From positions 124,001 through 188,000 of the forward strand of contig NZ_JAAIYA010000017.1 in assembly GCF_010894405.1 (NCBI RefSeq): a DNA stretch of 64,000 bases. Reading direction: 5' to 3'. The stretch is from Pyxidicoccus caerfyrddinensis (GTDB lineage Bacteria; Myxococcota; Myxococcia; Myxococcales; Myxococcaceae). Under the pieces are notes generated by a model. That model searched no databases. It was not told the origin of the DNA and was given only the letters and a program-made list of their open reading frames with translations. Of the stretch, positions 30,543-38,696 are shown in pieces (within the stretch, counting starts at the first letter, position 1; each line of letters opens with the position of its first letter). Both the position numbers and the translations under genes were made by a program.

Positions 30543-31571
30543 CTACGCCGCCCGGCCGTGCAGGCGGGTCTTGTACTGGGTGTCGAAGTACTGGCGGTAG
30601 GCGCCGCTCATCACCCGCTCCCACCACGAGGGGTGCTCGACGTACCACTTCACCGTCTCCGCCAGACCCTGCTCGAAGGTGTGGGCGGCCTTCCAGCCCA
30701 GCTCGGCGCGAATCTTCGTCGGGTCGATGGCGTAGCGCCGGTCATGCCCCGGCCGGTCCGCCACGTACTTGATGAGCGTCTCCGGCTTGCCCAGCAGGCC
30801 GAGGATGCCCTTCACGATTTCGATGTTCCGCCGCTCCGCGCCGCCGCCGATGTTGTAGACCTCGCCGGCCTTGCCCTTCTCCAGCGCGAGCAGCAGGCCC
30901 TGGCAGTGGTCCTCCACGTGGAGCCAGTCGCGCACGTTGCCGCCGTCGCCATAGACGGGCAGCGGCTTGTCGTGCAGCGCGTTGACCACCATCAGGGGGA
31001 TGAGCTTCTCCGGGAACTGGTAGCGCCCGTAGTTGTTCGAGCAGCGCGTCACCACCACGTCCAGCTTGAAGGTGTGGTGGTAGGCCAGCGCCACCAGGTC
31101 GGAGCTCGTCTTGGAGGCCGAGTACGGGCTGGAGGGCTGCAGCGGCGAGGCTTCCGTGAAGGCGCCGGTGGGGCCGAGCGAGCCGTACACCTCGTCGGTG
31201 GAGACCATCAGGAAGCGCTTGATGCCGCGGGCGCGGGAGGCCTCCAGGAGCTGCTGGGTGCCCAGCACGTTGGTGGTGACGAAGACCTCGGGCCCGAGGA
31301 TGGAGCGGTCCACGTGGCTCTCGGCGGCCAGGTGCATCACCGCGTCGATGGAGTGCTGCACCATCAGGTGCTCGACGAGCTCGCGGTTGCCGATGTCGCC
31401 GCGCACGAAGACGTGCTTCGGGTCACCCTCCAGGTCGGAGAGGTTCTCGAGGTTGCCCGCGTACGTGAGCTTGTCGAGGTTGACGATCTTCCAGTCCGGT
31501 CGCTCGCGGCGAAGGTACTTCACGAGGTTGGAACCGATGAAGCCGCAGCCACCTGTCACCAGGACATTCAT
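30543..31571 (-). CDS. rmlB: dTDP-glucose 4,6-dehydratase
   Basis: A 342-aa NAD-dependent dehydratase, first gene of the rml set. It has GGCGFIGSN (glycine motif, residues about 7-15), STDEVYGS carrying the Thr-Asp-Glu catalytic triad, and YSASKTSSD with the Tyr-x3-Lys. I chose ATG 31571 (MNVLVTGG) because the family starts there; an upstream in-frame start would add 25 unrelated residues. It is divergent from a glycosyltransferase gene; the spacer of about 140 bases should hold both promoters, but no strong elements were recognised. Confidence 0.96.
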   Translation of the reverse strand: MNVLVTGGCGFIGSNLVKYLRRERPDWKIVNLDKLTYAGNLENLSDLEGDPKHVFVRGDIGNRELVEHLMVQHSIDAVMHLAAESHVDRSILGPEVFVTTNVLGTQQLLEASRARGIKRFLMVSTDEVYGSLGPTGAFTEASPLQPSSPYSASKTSSDLVALAYHHTFKLDVVVTRCSNNYGRYQFPEKLIPLMVVNALHDKPLPVYGDGGNVRDWLHVEDHCQGLLLALEKGKAGEVYNIGGGAERRNIEIVKGILGLLGKPETLIKYVADRPGHDRRYAIDPTKIRAELGWKAAHTFEQGLAETVKWYVEHPSWWERVMSGAYRQYFDTQYKTRLHGRAA

Positions 31572-31709
31572 TGACGTACTCACCACGGGAATCAGGAGAA
31601 GTGTCCTCCGTATCGGAGCCTGGGAGGGGGCGTCAAGGTAAGGCAACAGTCGTCTGGTGACAGTCCCGCTTGTGTGCCGGTCCGCCCGGGTCTAGAGGCT
31701 ACTGGTAGC

Positions 31710-33341
31710 GTGAACTTCCGGAAGAGCAAGCGAGGGGCCACGGCATCGCCCGCCCGAGCGGTCCACCAGCTCGTGTCGCGGCTGGCGTGGGGCGACGCCG
31801 TGGGTAACCAGGTGCGCTACCTGCGCTCGCTGCTGCGCGGGTGGGGCTACGCCTCCGAAATCTACGCGCCGCAGTGGGACGACGAGTGCCGCGACGACGT
31901 GCGCCCGGCGGACGACTATCCCCACGAGGCGGACGCGGACAGCGCGCTGCTCGTCCACCACAGCTTCGAGTCGCGGCTCGTCCCGCTGGTGGCCCGCGCG
32001 CCGGGGCGCAAGGCGCTCGTGTACCACAACGTCACTCCGGCCAGGCTCTTCGCGGGGCTGGACCGGAAGGTGGCGGCCGCGTGCGCCGCGGCGCGGGACG
32101 AGCTGCTGGCCCTGCGGCCCCTCGTCGAGCACGCCTGGGCGTACTCGCACTTCAGCGCGGAGGAGTTGTCCGCGGCGGGCTTCCCGGGCGTGGCGGTGCT
32201 GCCCTTCGCGGTGGACTGGCGCGGCTTCGACGTGCCGCCCGACGCTTCGCTGCGCGCCGAGCTGGACGACGGCTGCGCCAACATCCTCTTCGTGGGCCGC
32301 GCCGTGCCCAGCAAGCGCGTGGAGGACGTGCTGAAGGTCTTCGCGGCGTACCAGCGGCTGTACCAGCCGCGCAGCCGGCTGCTGGTGGCGGGCTACCTCA
32401 ACCGCGACACGACCTACGGCGCGACGGTGATGGCGCTGCGCGAGTTGCTGGGCGCCGAGCGCGTCCTCTTCCTCGGCCGGGTGGGCGCGGCGCAGCTGTC
32501 CGCCTGCTTCGGCTCGGCGACGGCGTATCTCTCCATGAGCCGGCACGAGGGCTTCGGCGTGCCCCTGCTGGAGGCCATGTACCGGGGCGTGCCGGTGGTG
32601 GCCTACGGCGCGGCGGCGGTGCCGGAGACGATGGGCGGCGCTGGCCTCGCCACGCTGCGAGACGACCCCGTCGAGGTGGCCGGACTGCTCGCGGTGCTCG
32701 AGCGAGACACGTCCCTGCGCGCCCAGGTGGTCGCGGCGCAGCGTGAGCGACTGGCGGACCTGGGCCAGGAGGCCGTCGCCACGCGGGTGCGCGAGGCCCT
32801 CACGCCCTTCCTTGAGGGCCGGTCGCCGCCCCACCCCGCCCCTCCCAGCGACGCAGCCACCGTGGTGTGCCCCGGCTTCGACGCGGCCCCGGACGCACCC
32901 ATGTCCCGGCTGGCGCGCGCCGTGGCGGAGCGGCTGCCCGGCGCGAGCCTGTGGACGGTGCGGCGCGACGTCATGCCGGTGCAGGCGGCGCCGGGCGAGG
33001 AGCGGCTCGGCGGCACGACGCTGTGGCGCTTCACCGCGGACGAGCCCTCCTTCGGCGGTGAGGCCGGCGCCCCACCCTCCTCCTCGCTGGAGATGGGCGT
33101 GCGCTGCACGCGCGGGCCCGTGCTCTTCGCGGGCGCCGCCGAGGCGGTGGCGCGCGAGGCGGTGGCGCACGTCCAGGCCCGGGCCTGGGGCGTGTGGGAG
33201 ACAGGCCACACACCGGACGCGGCGGTGCGGCAGATGCTGGGCCCCCGCCTGCGGGAATTGGGAGCGGAGGCGGACGTGGCGCCGCTGGCCGGCGAGCTGG
33301 CCCGGGCCCTGGAGTCGGGAGGAGCAACGCATGCGCGCTGA
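31710..33341 (+). CDS. Glycosyltransferase family 4-type protein with extra C-terminal domain
   Basis: A 543-aa GT-B enzyme. The donor-binding half has VGRAVPSKRVEDVLKVF (about 195-211) and the GT4 E-x7-E type motif EGFGVPLLEAMYRG starting near 280. The N-terminal half includes a GNQVRYLRSLL segment as in GT4 sugar transferases. After about residue 350 a roughly 170-residue extension has no recognisable motif. The start is GTG 31710 or an earlier GTG at 31674; the first is preceded by AGAGG. The last 11 bases overlap the small downstream gene. Donor is unknown; location beside rml genes suggests rhamnose or an O-antigen sugar. Confidence 0.82.
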   Translation: MNFRKSKRGATASPARAVHQLVSRLAWGDAVGNQVRYLRSLLRGWGYASEIYAPQWDDECRDDVRPADDYPHEADADSALLVHHSFESRLVPLVARAPGRKALVYHNVTPARLFAGLDRKVAAACAAARDELLALRPLVEHAWAYSHFSAEELSAAGFPGVAVLPFAVDWRGFDVPPDASLRAELDDGCANILFVGRAVPSKRVEDVLKVFAAYQRLYQPRSRLLVAGYLNRDTTYGATVMALRELLGAERVLFLGRVGAAQLSACFGSATAYLSMSRHEGFGVPLLEAMYRGVPVVAYGAAAVPETMGGAGLATLRDDPVEVAGLLAVLERDTSLRAQVVAAQRERLADLGQEAVATRVREALTPFLEGRSPPHPAPPSDAATVVCPGFDAAPDAPMSRLARAVAERLPGASLWTVRRDVMPVQAAPGEERLGGTTLWRFTADEPSFGGEAGAPPSSSLEMGVRCTRGPVLFAGAAEAVAREAVAHVQARAWGVWETGHTPDAAVRQMLGPRLRELGAEADVAPLAGELARALESGGATHAR

Positions 33342-33774
33342 GGACCTCATCACCACCCACCCCACCGCCGAGGCGGTGGCGGACGCCCTGCGCAGGCTGC
33401 CAACACCGGCGCCGGAGGCCGTGGAGGTGCTGCGCAAGAAGCTCGACACCGTGCAGGCGCCCACTCCCGGCGTGGAGTGGCCCGCCATCCTCCAGACTGC
33501 GCGCCTCAAGCGGGACACGCGCTACGCGGACGCGCCCTCGTCGCACCGGCCGGTGGTGGGGCCCGTGCTGGTGCTGGCCAAGCGCGCCTTCCGGCTCGCC
33601 TTCCAGCCCTTCATCAACGAGGCGCTGCGCCGGCAGGTGGAGTTCAACGAGGCCATCCTGGACGCACTCGCGCTCATCCATGAGCACCAGCGCGTGCAGG
33701 CCCACACCCAGGCCCGCTGGCGGCAGGAGGTGGAGGAGCGCCTGGCCCGGCTCACCGCCGAACAGGACAAGTAG
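33331..33774 (+). CDS. Small hypothetical protein coupled to glycosyltransferase
   Basis: A 147-aa protein starting at ATG 33331, inside the end of the GT4 gene, with GGAGGA just upstream. It has an N-terminal helical segment (AEAVADALRRLPTPAPEAVEVLRKKL), a central hydrophobic run (VLVLAKRAFRLAFQPFINEALRRQVEFNEAI) and a coiled-coil-like end (HEHQRVQAHTQARWRQEVEERLARL). Similar small proteins with an AFRLAFQPF-type segment are found beside polysaccharide methyltransferases and glycosyltransferases in other bacteria. It is probably an accessory or membrane-peripheral subunit; function is not known. Confidence 0.7.
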   Translation: MRAEDLITTHPTAEAVADALRRLPTPAPEAVEVLRKKLDTVQAPTPGVEWPAILQTARLKRDTRYADAPSSHRPVVGPVLVLAKRAFRLAFQPFINEALRRQVEFNEAILDALALIHEHQRVQAHTQARWRQEVEERLARLTAEQDK

Positions 33775-33820
33775 CGCCCGTCTCCCCTCCAACCATGGCC
33801 TCGGGGCCCGGCCGCCGGCC

Positions 33821-36064
33821 TCAGGGCGCCTGCGTCGCCGTCTGGAGAGGGGCTGACGGGGGGCATTCGACTCCGGGGCCGGGTGCGGCCGCCGCATCCC
33901 CGCTGAAGCGCAGATGCATCGCATCGCCCGTGTCCTGGTCCACGGCGACCACGCAGACGCGGAGCGCCTCTGCGGGCGGGAGCGGGAGCTCCGGTGGGAG
34001 CGTGAGCCGCGCCACGAAGCCGTTATGGCTGAAGCCCTGACCGGGGTTCGCTGCCATGACGTCAGGCCGGGGCTCGGACTCGAGGCTCGCCTCCATCGCC
34101 GGGTGGGACAGATAGATTTTCAGGCCCTGGCGTCCCGTCAGTCCGACCCACGGCGCCCAGCCGCGAATGGTGAGCGCGTGGTCCTCGAGGCGCACGTCGT
34201 CGACAAAGCCCGCCTCACGCTCACCGATGGCGGGAGGAGACTGGGGCGGAGGCGCACGGGTGGAGGGTGAGAACACGATCCACCGTTCGCGCTCTCGAGG
34301 AGTCTGGAAGATGCGCACGGGGACCGCGACCGCGTCCGGCCCGATGACGTGGGGCTCCAGCGAGTTGGTGAGCGTGATGTGCGCGTAGCGGTTGAAGACC
34401 TCGTTGACGCGCGCCTCCGACAACTCCGGCATCATGCGATGGAAGTACTCGACCTGCGGCGTGGGCAGGACATGGGACGCGGAGCGGTAGCCCAGGCCAT
34501 TGAGCAACGCGCCCTCGTAGCCCCCCACCACCAGGCGCTTGTCGGGGGCGAGCTCGGCGGTGATGTCGAGATTGCGCAGCCTCTCGGTCTGGGGACGGTT
34601 GAAGATGGGCCAGGCCCGTTGCAAGGGATTGAAGGAGGCGAAGGTCGCGACCGCGATGACGGCGGCGCTTCCCAGCAGCAGTGGGTGCGCATCGTGCCCA
34701 CGAAAGCGTCCCATCATCGTGCCGACGAGCCCGATGGCCACCGGAATGATGATGGCGACATCCTTCCGGGACTCCCACAATCCAAGGCCGTGCAGCGACA
34801 GCTTGAAGTGGTACCAAGCCCCGAAGACGACCGCGCTGAAGACGAGCACCCGCAGCGGGCTCAACACCATCCCGGATTGCTCGGCAATCACATACCCCAT
34901 CACCAGGAAGAGGAATCCGAAGGCAAACGCCATGCGGGAGGGGGGCACCTGATTCCAGAGCAGCGGCATGCCCATCCACGGGGGCACGGGCAGCCACAGC
35001 CAGGCCGCCATCATCAGGAAGGCGGGCAGCAGGAAGTAGACGGGCCGCAGCCGCCCCTGCCGCCACGCACGACCGAGCCCCGCCCAGTTCAAGAAGCAGG
35101 GAATCATGAGGAAGTAGAACGTCCCCACGACCGAGAGCTCACAGATGTTCGTCCAGGTGATGAGCGGCTCGTGGCGGTGGATGCGCGAGGTGGGAAACAC
35201 CATCATCAGCAGGCGATCCATTTGGAAGTCGCCCCCTCCCACCCGGCGCAGGCCCGGATAGACGGTGTGCAGCGTCGCGCGCAGCCAGTCCTGCAGATAG
35301 AGCACCGCGGTCAAGCAGGCGAGCCCCGCCGCCACGGCAAAGCCAATCAGCGGGCGCGGGCGGCGGAGCGTGCTGGGAGCGAACGCCAGCAGCAGCACCA
35401 CGGCGACGAAAGCGAGCGGAATGAGCAGGGGCGGATAGAAGCTCGACAGCATGCAGCAGGCCGCGAGCCAGTAGAACAGGGGCACCCGGACCCGCAGGGG
35501 ACCTTCCCAGAGCACCGTCCACAGCAGCCAGGGGTAATAGGCCAGATTGGGCCCGATGGTCGTCCACCAGGTCTGCGTGAAGCCGGTGAAGAAGAGCAGG
35601 ACGGAGAGCAGTCCCGCTGGGAGCCACCGCATGCCCAGCCGCATGAACAACAGCGCGTACCCGAACAGGAACAGGACGGTGATGGTGAAGTGGTGGAACG
35701 AGTAGGCGTATGCGGCGTTGACGAGGGGGTAGAGCCACATGGACGGCTTGAAGGCCAGTCCCCAGTCCAGGATCGGCATCGAGTACGTCGAGCGCAAATC
35801 CTCCTGGTAGTAGGACGTCGCGTTGTAGCGCTTCAGCCCGTTGTTCACCGTGGCCTGGGTCAGTGGCGTGATGACCGCCCACTCGTCCGACCGGATGGAG
35901 CGCGGAATGCCATCCACCCGCCCGTCATCCGGAGCCTCGAGCCGGCGGAGCATGATGGCGTAGGAGGACGGAGACCAGGTGTTGCCGACATAGATTGCGG
36001 CGCTGAGCACCAGGAACGCGGCAATCCAGGCGCGAGGGGGAACGCGCTTGAGAAGCTGATTCAT
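33821..36064 (-). CDS. Large membrane protein, GT-C glycosyltransferase-like
   Basis: A 747-aa protein with about 11-12 transmembrane segments over residues 12-480 and a soluble C-terminal region (about 490-747) probably facing the periplasm. The first external loop contains VDGIPRSIRSDEWAVITPLTQ with the acidic pair Asp60-Glu61, in the position where GT-C enzymes carry their catalytic acid. The C-terminal part begins with short strand motifs (LVVGGYEGALLNGLGY) and ends Pro-rich. I recognise it as a DUF7657-like family member, uncertainly. It follows a Dpm1-type GT2 and a DUF2304 gene, the arrangement expected for periplasmic transfer of a lipid-linked sugar. Confidence 0.75.
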   Translation of the reverse strand: MNQLLKRVPPRAWIAAFLVLSAAIYVGNTWSPSSYAIMLRRLEAPDDGRVDGIPRSIRSDEWAVITPLTQATVNNGLKRYNATSYYQEDLRSTYSMPILDWGLAFKPSMWLYPLVNAAYAYSFHHFTITVLFLFGYALLFMRLGMRWLPAGLLSVLLFFTGFTQTWWTTIGPNLAYYPWLLWTVLWEGPLRVRVPLFYWLAACCMLSSFYPPLLIPLAFVAVVLLLAFAPSTLRRPRPLIGFAVAAGLACLTAVLYLQDWLRATLHTVYPGLRRVGGGDFQMDRLLMMVFPTSRIHRHEPLITWTNICELSVVGTFYFLMIPCFLNWAGLGRAWRQGRLRPVYFLLPAFLMMAAWLWLPVPPWMGMPLLWNQVPPSRMAFAFGFLFLVMGYVIAEQSGMVLSPLRVLVFSAVVFGAWYHFKLSLHGLGLWESRKDVAIIIPVAIGLVGTMMGRFRGHDAHPLLLGSAAVIAVATFASFNPLQRAWPIFNRPQTERLRNLDITAELAPDKRLVVGGYEGALLNGLGYRSASHVLPTPQVEYFHRMMPELSEARVNEVFNRYAHITLTNSLEPHVIGPDAVAVPVRIFQTPRERERWIVFSPSTRAPPPQSPPAIGEREAGFVDDVRLEDHALTIRGWAPWVGLTGRQGLKIYLSHPAMEASLESEPRPDVMAANPGQGFSHNGFVARLTLPPELPLPPAEALRVCVVAVDQDTGDAMHLRFSGDAAAAPGPGVECPPSAPLQTATQAP

Positions 36065-36166
36065 GAGGACGTCGTACTCCGGGAGAAATGGTGGAGCGGA
36101 GCGCTCCGCGGGCCGAAGCGGCCGGCCGGTTCTTGCACCGGACGGCGGTTCACCGGCAGCGGGACG

Positions 36167-36526
36167 CTAGCGAGAAGAGGCGTCCTCGCGCGGGTGCTCC
36201 GCCGAAAGCAGCGCGACCTCCTGGGCGAGGCGCTTGAGTTGCTGGCGCTGCTCCGCGACGGTGAGCGTGACGCGGTAGACGAGCCACAGCAGCACGGCCA
36301 GCGCGCCGAAGAAGAGCGCGGAGGGCGGGTAGAAGATGCCCATCGCGGCGGCAATCTCGTCGATGGCATGGCGCCACACGGCCAGTGCCGCGATGACGAA
36401 GCACACCGCCAGCCACGTGAAGGTATGGCGCTCGGTGGTGCGCATGCGCCGTGCAGTCAGCAGCACCGCCAGCGCGAACACCGCGGCAAACGCGAGGACG
36501 ACGAAGCTCGAACGGGACAGGTTCAT
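36167..36526 (-). CDS. DUF2304 family small membrane protein
   Basis: A 119-aa protein with three hydrophobic segments (about 7-25, 38-52 and 65-88) and a charged C-terminal helix (VAEQRQQLKRLAQEVALLS). This matches the DUF2304 family, which is regularly encoded next to Dpm1-type GT2 genes. It overlaps the upstream GT2 gene by four bases (stop/start), showing tight coupling. A role in flipping or anchoring the polyprenyl-linked sugar, like GtrA, is inferred from context and not proven. Confidence 0.8.
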   Translation of the reverse strand: MNLSRSSFVVLAFAAVFALAVLLTARRMRTTERHTFTWLAVCFVIAALAVWRHAIDEIAAAMGIFYPPSALFFGALAVLLWLVYRVTLTVAEQRQQLKRLAQEVALLSAEHPREDASSR

Positions 36527-37227
36527 GTGGTGCGCACCCGCTCCAACAGGAGCGCGAAGGAGACCTTGATCATGTAGAAGGCGGAGCGCCAGGGGGTCAG
36601 CGAGCTGGTCCCCGTGCGCCGCGGCCGCATCTGCACCGGTACCTCGTCGATGCGGAAGCCCTGGCGTGCGGCCATCAGGATGCTCTCGGGCTCGGGATAG
36701 TCGTGCGGGTGCGTCTCGCCGAAGAAGGCAATGGCGCGCGCGCTGAACCCGCGAAAGCCCGAGGTGGGGTCCGTGACCGGCCGCTTGCAGAGCGTCGTGA
36801 GCAGCCGGGCGAGGAACTGGTTGCCGAAGCGCCGCAGCCCCGTGGAGCGGAAGCTCTGCAGTCCCGCGAAGCGACTGCCGATGACCAGGTCGGCTCCGTC
36901 GTCCACCCGGGCCAGCAGGGGGGCGATGAAGGCCGGGTCGTGTTGACCATCTCCGTCGATTCGCACCAGCGCCGCATACCCGTGGCGCTCGGCGAAGAGG
37001 AGGCCGGTCGCTTCGCCCGCGGCAACCCCCAGGTTGAAGGGATGGCTCACGACGACCGCCCCCGCGCGGCGCGCCATGACGGCCGTCGCGTCCGCGGACC
37101 CGTCGTCCACGACCAGGACATCGACGCCCGGAACGACGCGGCGGACCTCGGAGATGGTCTCCGCGATACAGGCCTCTTCGTTGTAGGCGAGCAGGACGAC
37201 CAGGTGTTTCGAGTGCATTGGGCTCAT
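36523..37227 (-). CDS. Family 2 glycosyltransferase, Dpm1/GtrB type
   Basis: A 234-aa GT-A enzyme. It begins with VVLLAYNEEACIAETISEVRR, then VLVVDDGSADAT, the metal-binding RIDGDGQHDP (about residues 90-99), DLVIGSRF, and the acceptor region DPTSGFRGFSARAI. This is the dolichol/polyprenyl-phosphate mannosyl/glucosyltransferase pattern, but without C-terminal membrane helices. ATG 37227 or ATG 37218 (three codons in) is the start. Overlap with the DUF2304 gene and the large GT-C-like membrane protein downstream suggests it makes the polyprenyl-phosphate sugar donor for that protein. Confidence 0.87.
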   Translation of the reverse strand: MSPMHSKHLVVLLAYNEEACIAETISEVRRVVPGVDVLVVDDGSADATAVMARRAGAVVVSHPFNLGVAAGEATGLLFAERHGYAALVRIDGDGQHDPAFIAPLLARVDDGADLVIGSRFAGLQSFRSTGLRRFGNQFLARLLTTLCKRPVTDPTSGFRGFSARAIAFFGETHPHDYPEPESILMAARQGFRIDEVPVQMRPRRTGTSSLTPWRSAFYMIKVSFALLLERVRTT

Positions 37228-37460
37228 GGCTTCTGGAGTGGAGGTGCCGGTGGGCCGACTTCTACCGGATGTTCCGCGGTTGAAAAAGCAGGGGCTTCCA
37301 TCGCCGCCGCGAAGCAGGCCAGCCACACTGTATGTGTAGCGCCCCTCGGGAGGCAGCCAGTCAGGCTCCGTGCCCCCCAACCGGTGGTGATGAGGACCCG
37401 TGGCAGAGGCCCTGGACAGGCTCCATGGGACGCTTCTGGGTTGAGCGCCGGAACCCGCTG

Positions 37461-37466
37461 TATAGA
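37461..37466 (+). promoter_or_regulatory. -10-like TATAGA upstream of methyltransferase
   Basis: TATAGA lies 59 bases before the methyltransferase ATG, in the 298-base divergent spacer with the GT2 gene. The same hexamer, or TATAGG, also precedes the genes at 38697 and 41389. No convincing -35 element is placed correctly. Nothing else was recognised in this spacer. Confidence 0.28.
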
Positions 37467-37525
37467 GTGTCCGCCATACCTTTCCATGCGCTGGCAATCC
37501 GCCACATACAGCCTCCCGCTTCGTC

Positions 37526-38449
37526 ATGCCTGACAAGACATGTCCTACCTGTAGCTCGCCTTCGCTTCGTGCCTCGTTCCAGAGCGCCCGGCTCGCCGTC
37601 GCCACCTGCGCCCGGTGCGGGCACAGGGCCGCGTCGCACGTCGATGCCCGGAATTCGGCGGACTACCATGCCCAGTACGACAGTGGTGGCTTCATGGCCT
37701 CACTGCGTGCGACGCGTGAGCGCCAGGCGCGGCGCCTCGTGGAGCGGCTGCGCCGGCACATCCCCGAGCCTTCACGTCTGCTGGACTTTGGCGCGGGCCG
37801 CGGCTGGTTCCTGGAGAGCTGCCAGCAGGCCGGGGTGCGCGAGCTCGCGGGCGCGGACATCTCCGAGCTGTCGGTGGGCTTGATGCGCGACGCGGGCATT
37901 CCCGCGATGCGGCTGCCCCTGCCGGAAGGCGGCCACTGGCCCCTGCCGCTGGAGTCGCTGCCGTTCCGCCCCCGCATCCTCACCCTGCTGGATGTCGTGG
38001 AGCACTTCCCGGGTCCGCACCTCGCGGACATGGTCCGCCACCTCGTCACCCAGCTCGCCCCGGAACTGGAGTGGGTGGTGCTGAAGGTGCCCGTCGCGAG
38101 CGGCCTGCTGTACCGCACCTCCCGATTGATGTCGGCCCTGGGCACCTCGCAGTTGCTGGAGCAGCTCTATCAATGCGGAACGTTCCCGCCCCATGAGAGC
38201 TACTTCACCCGCGCGTCCATGGAAGCCCTGCTTCCGCGCGTGGGATTGGAGCTCGTGGATGCCTTTGGCGACCTCGACTTCGAGCCCGGCAGCCTCGCCG
38301 AGCGGGCCCATGCACTGCGGCGCGTCCCCCGCCCGCTGGTCGCGCTGGCGGGCAACAGTCTGGGTGCGGTGGCGACGACGCTGGGACTGCAGGACTCCTA
38401 CATCTTCATCGCCCGTGTCGTCCGCCCGGTTCCGGGACCCTCTGCCTGA
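37526..38449 (+). CDS. SAM-dependent methyltransferase with N-terminal zinc-finger-like motif
   Basis: A 307-aa class I methyltransferase. The N-terminus has two Cys pairs (Cys6/Cys9 in CPTC and Cys28/Cys31 in CARC), likely binding zinc, as in several sugar and tail methyltransferases of polysaccharide clusters. The AdoMet motif LLDFGAGRGWFLE starts near residue 85, and ILTLLDVVEHFP is motif II. The second half has no further signature. Substrate is not evident; the position among glycosyltransferases makes a sugar or glycan end-methylation likely. Confidence 0.82.
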   Translation: MPDKTCPTCSSPSLRASFQSARLAVATCARCGHRAASHVDARNSADYHAQYDSGGFMASLRATRERQARRLVERLRRHIPEPSRLLDFGAGRGWFLESCQQAGVRELAGADISELSVGLMRDAGIPAMRLPLPEGGHWPLPLESLPFRPRILTLLDVVEHFPGPHLADMVRHLVTQLAPELEWVVLKVPVASGLLYRTSRLMSALGTSQLLEQLYQCGTFPPHESYFTRASMEALLPRVGLELVDAFGDLDFEPGSLAERAHALRRVPRPLVALAGNSLGAVATTLGLQDSYIFIARVVRPVPGPSA

Positions 38450-38682
38450 GCCCTCGTCGCGGTGGGCAGGCCCAGGCTCCGCCGCGATTTTTCCCTGCTG
38501 GGAGGGCAGCCTGGTGGGCAGGCGTCTGCATTCAGGGGCGGCCCGGGTGCCACACCGGTCCGGCGCACGGACCTGATGGCCGCCATCAGCCGCTCCTCGC
38601 CGCCCTCGCCGGGCCCGCATCCGTCCCCATGCGCCTCCTGTGCGGCCAGCCGAGCACGGCTTCCCCACCCAGCGTCGGATGA

Positions 38683-38688
38683 TATAGA
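38683..38688 (+). promoter_or_regulatory. -10-like TATAGA just before the 861-aa glycosyltransferase gene
   Basis: TATAGA ends eight bases before ATG 38697. If it is a true -10, the transcript would begin at or next to that ATG, or translation would use the second ATG at 38751. No clear -35 is present. The remaining 247-base spacer has no recognised feature. Confidence 0.3.
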
Positions 38689-38696
38689 GCCGCTCC

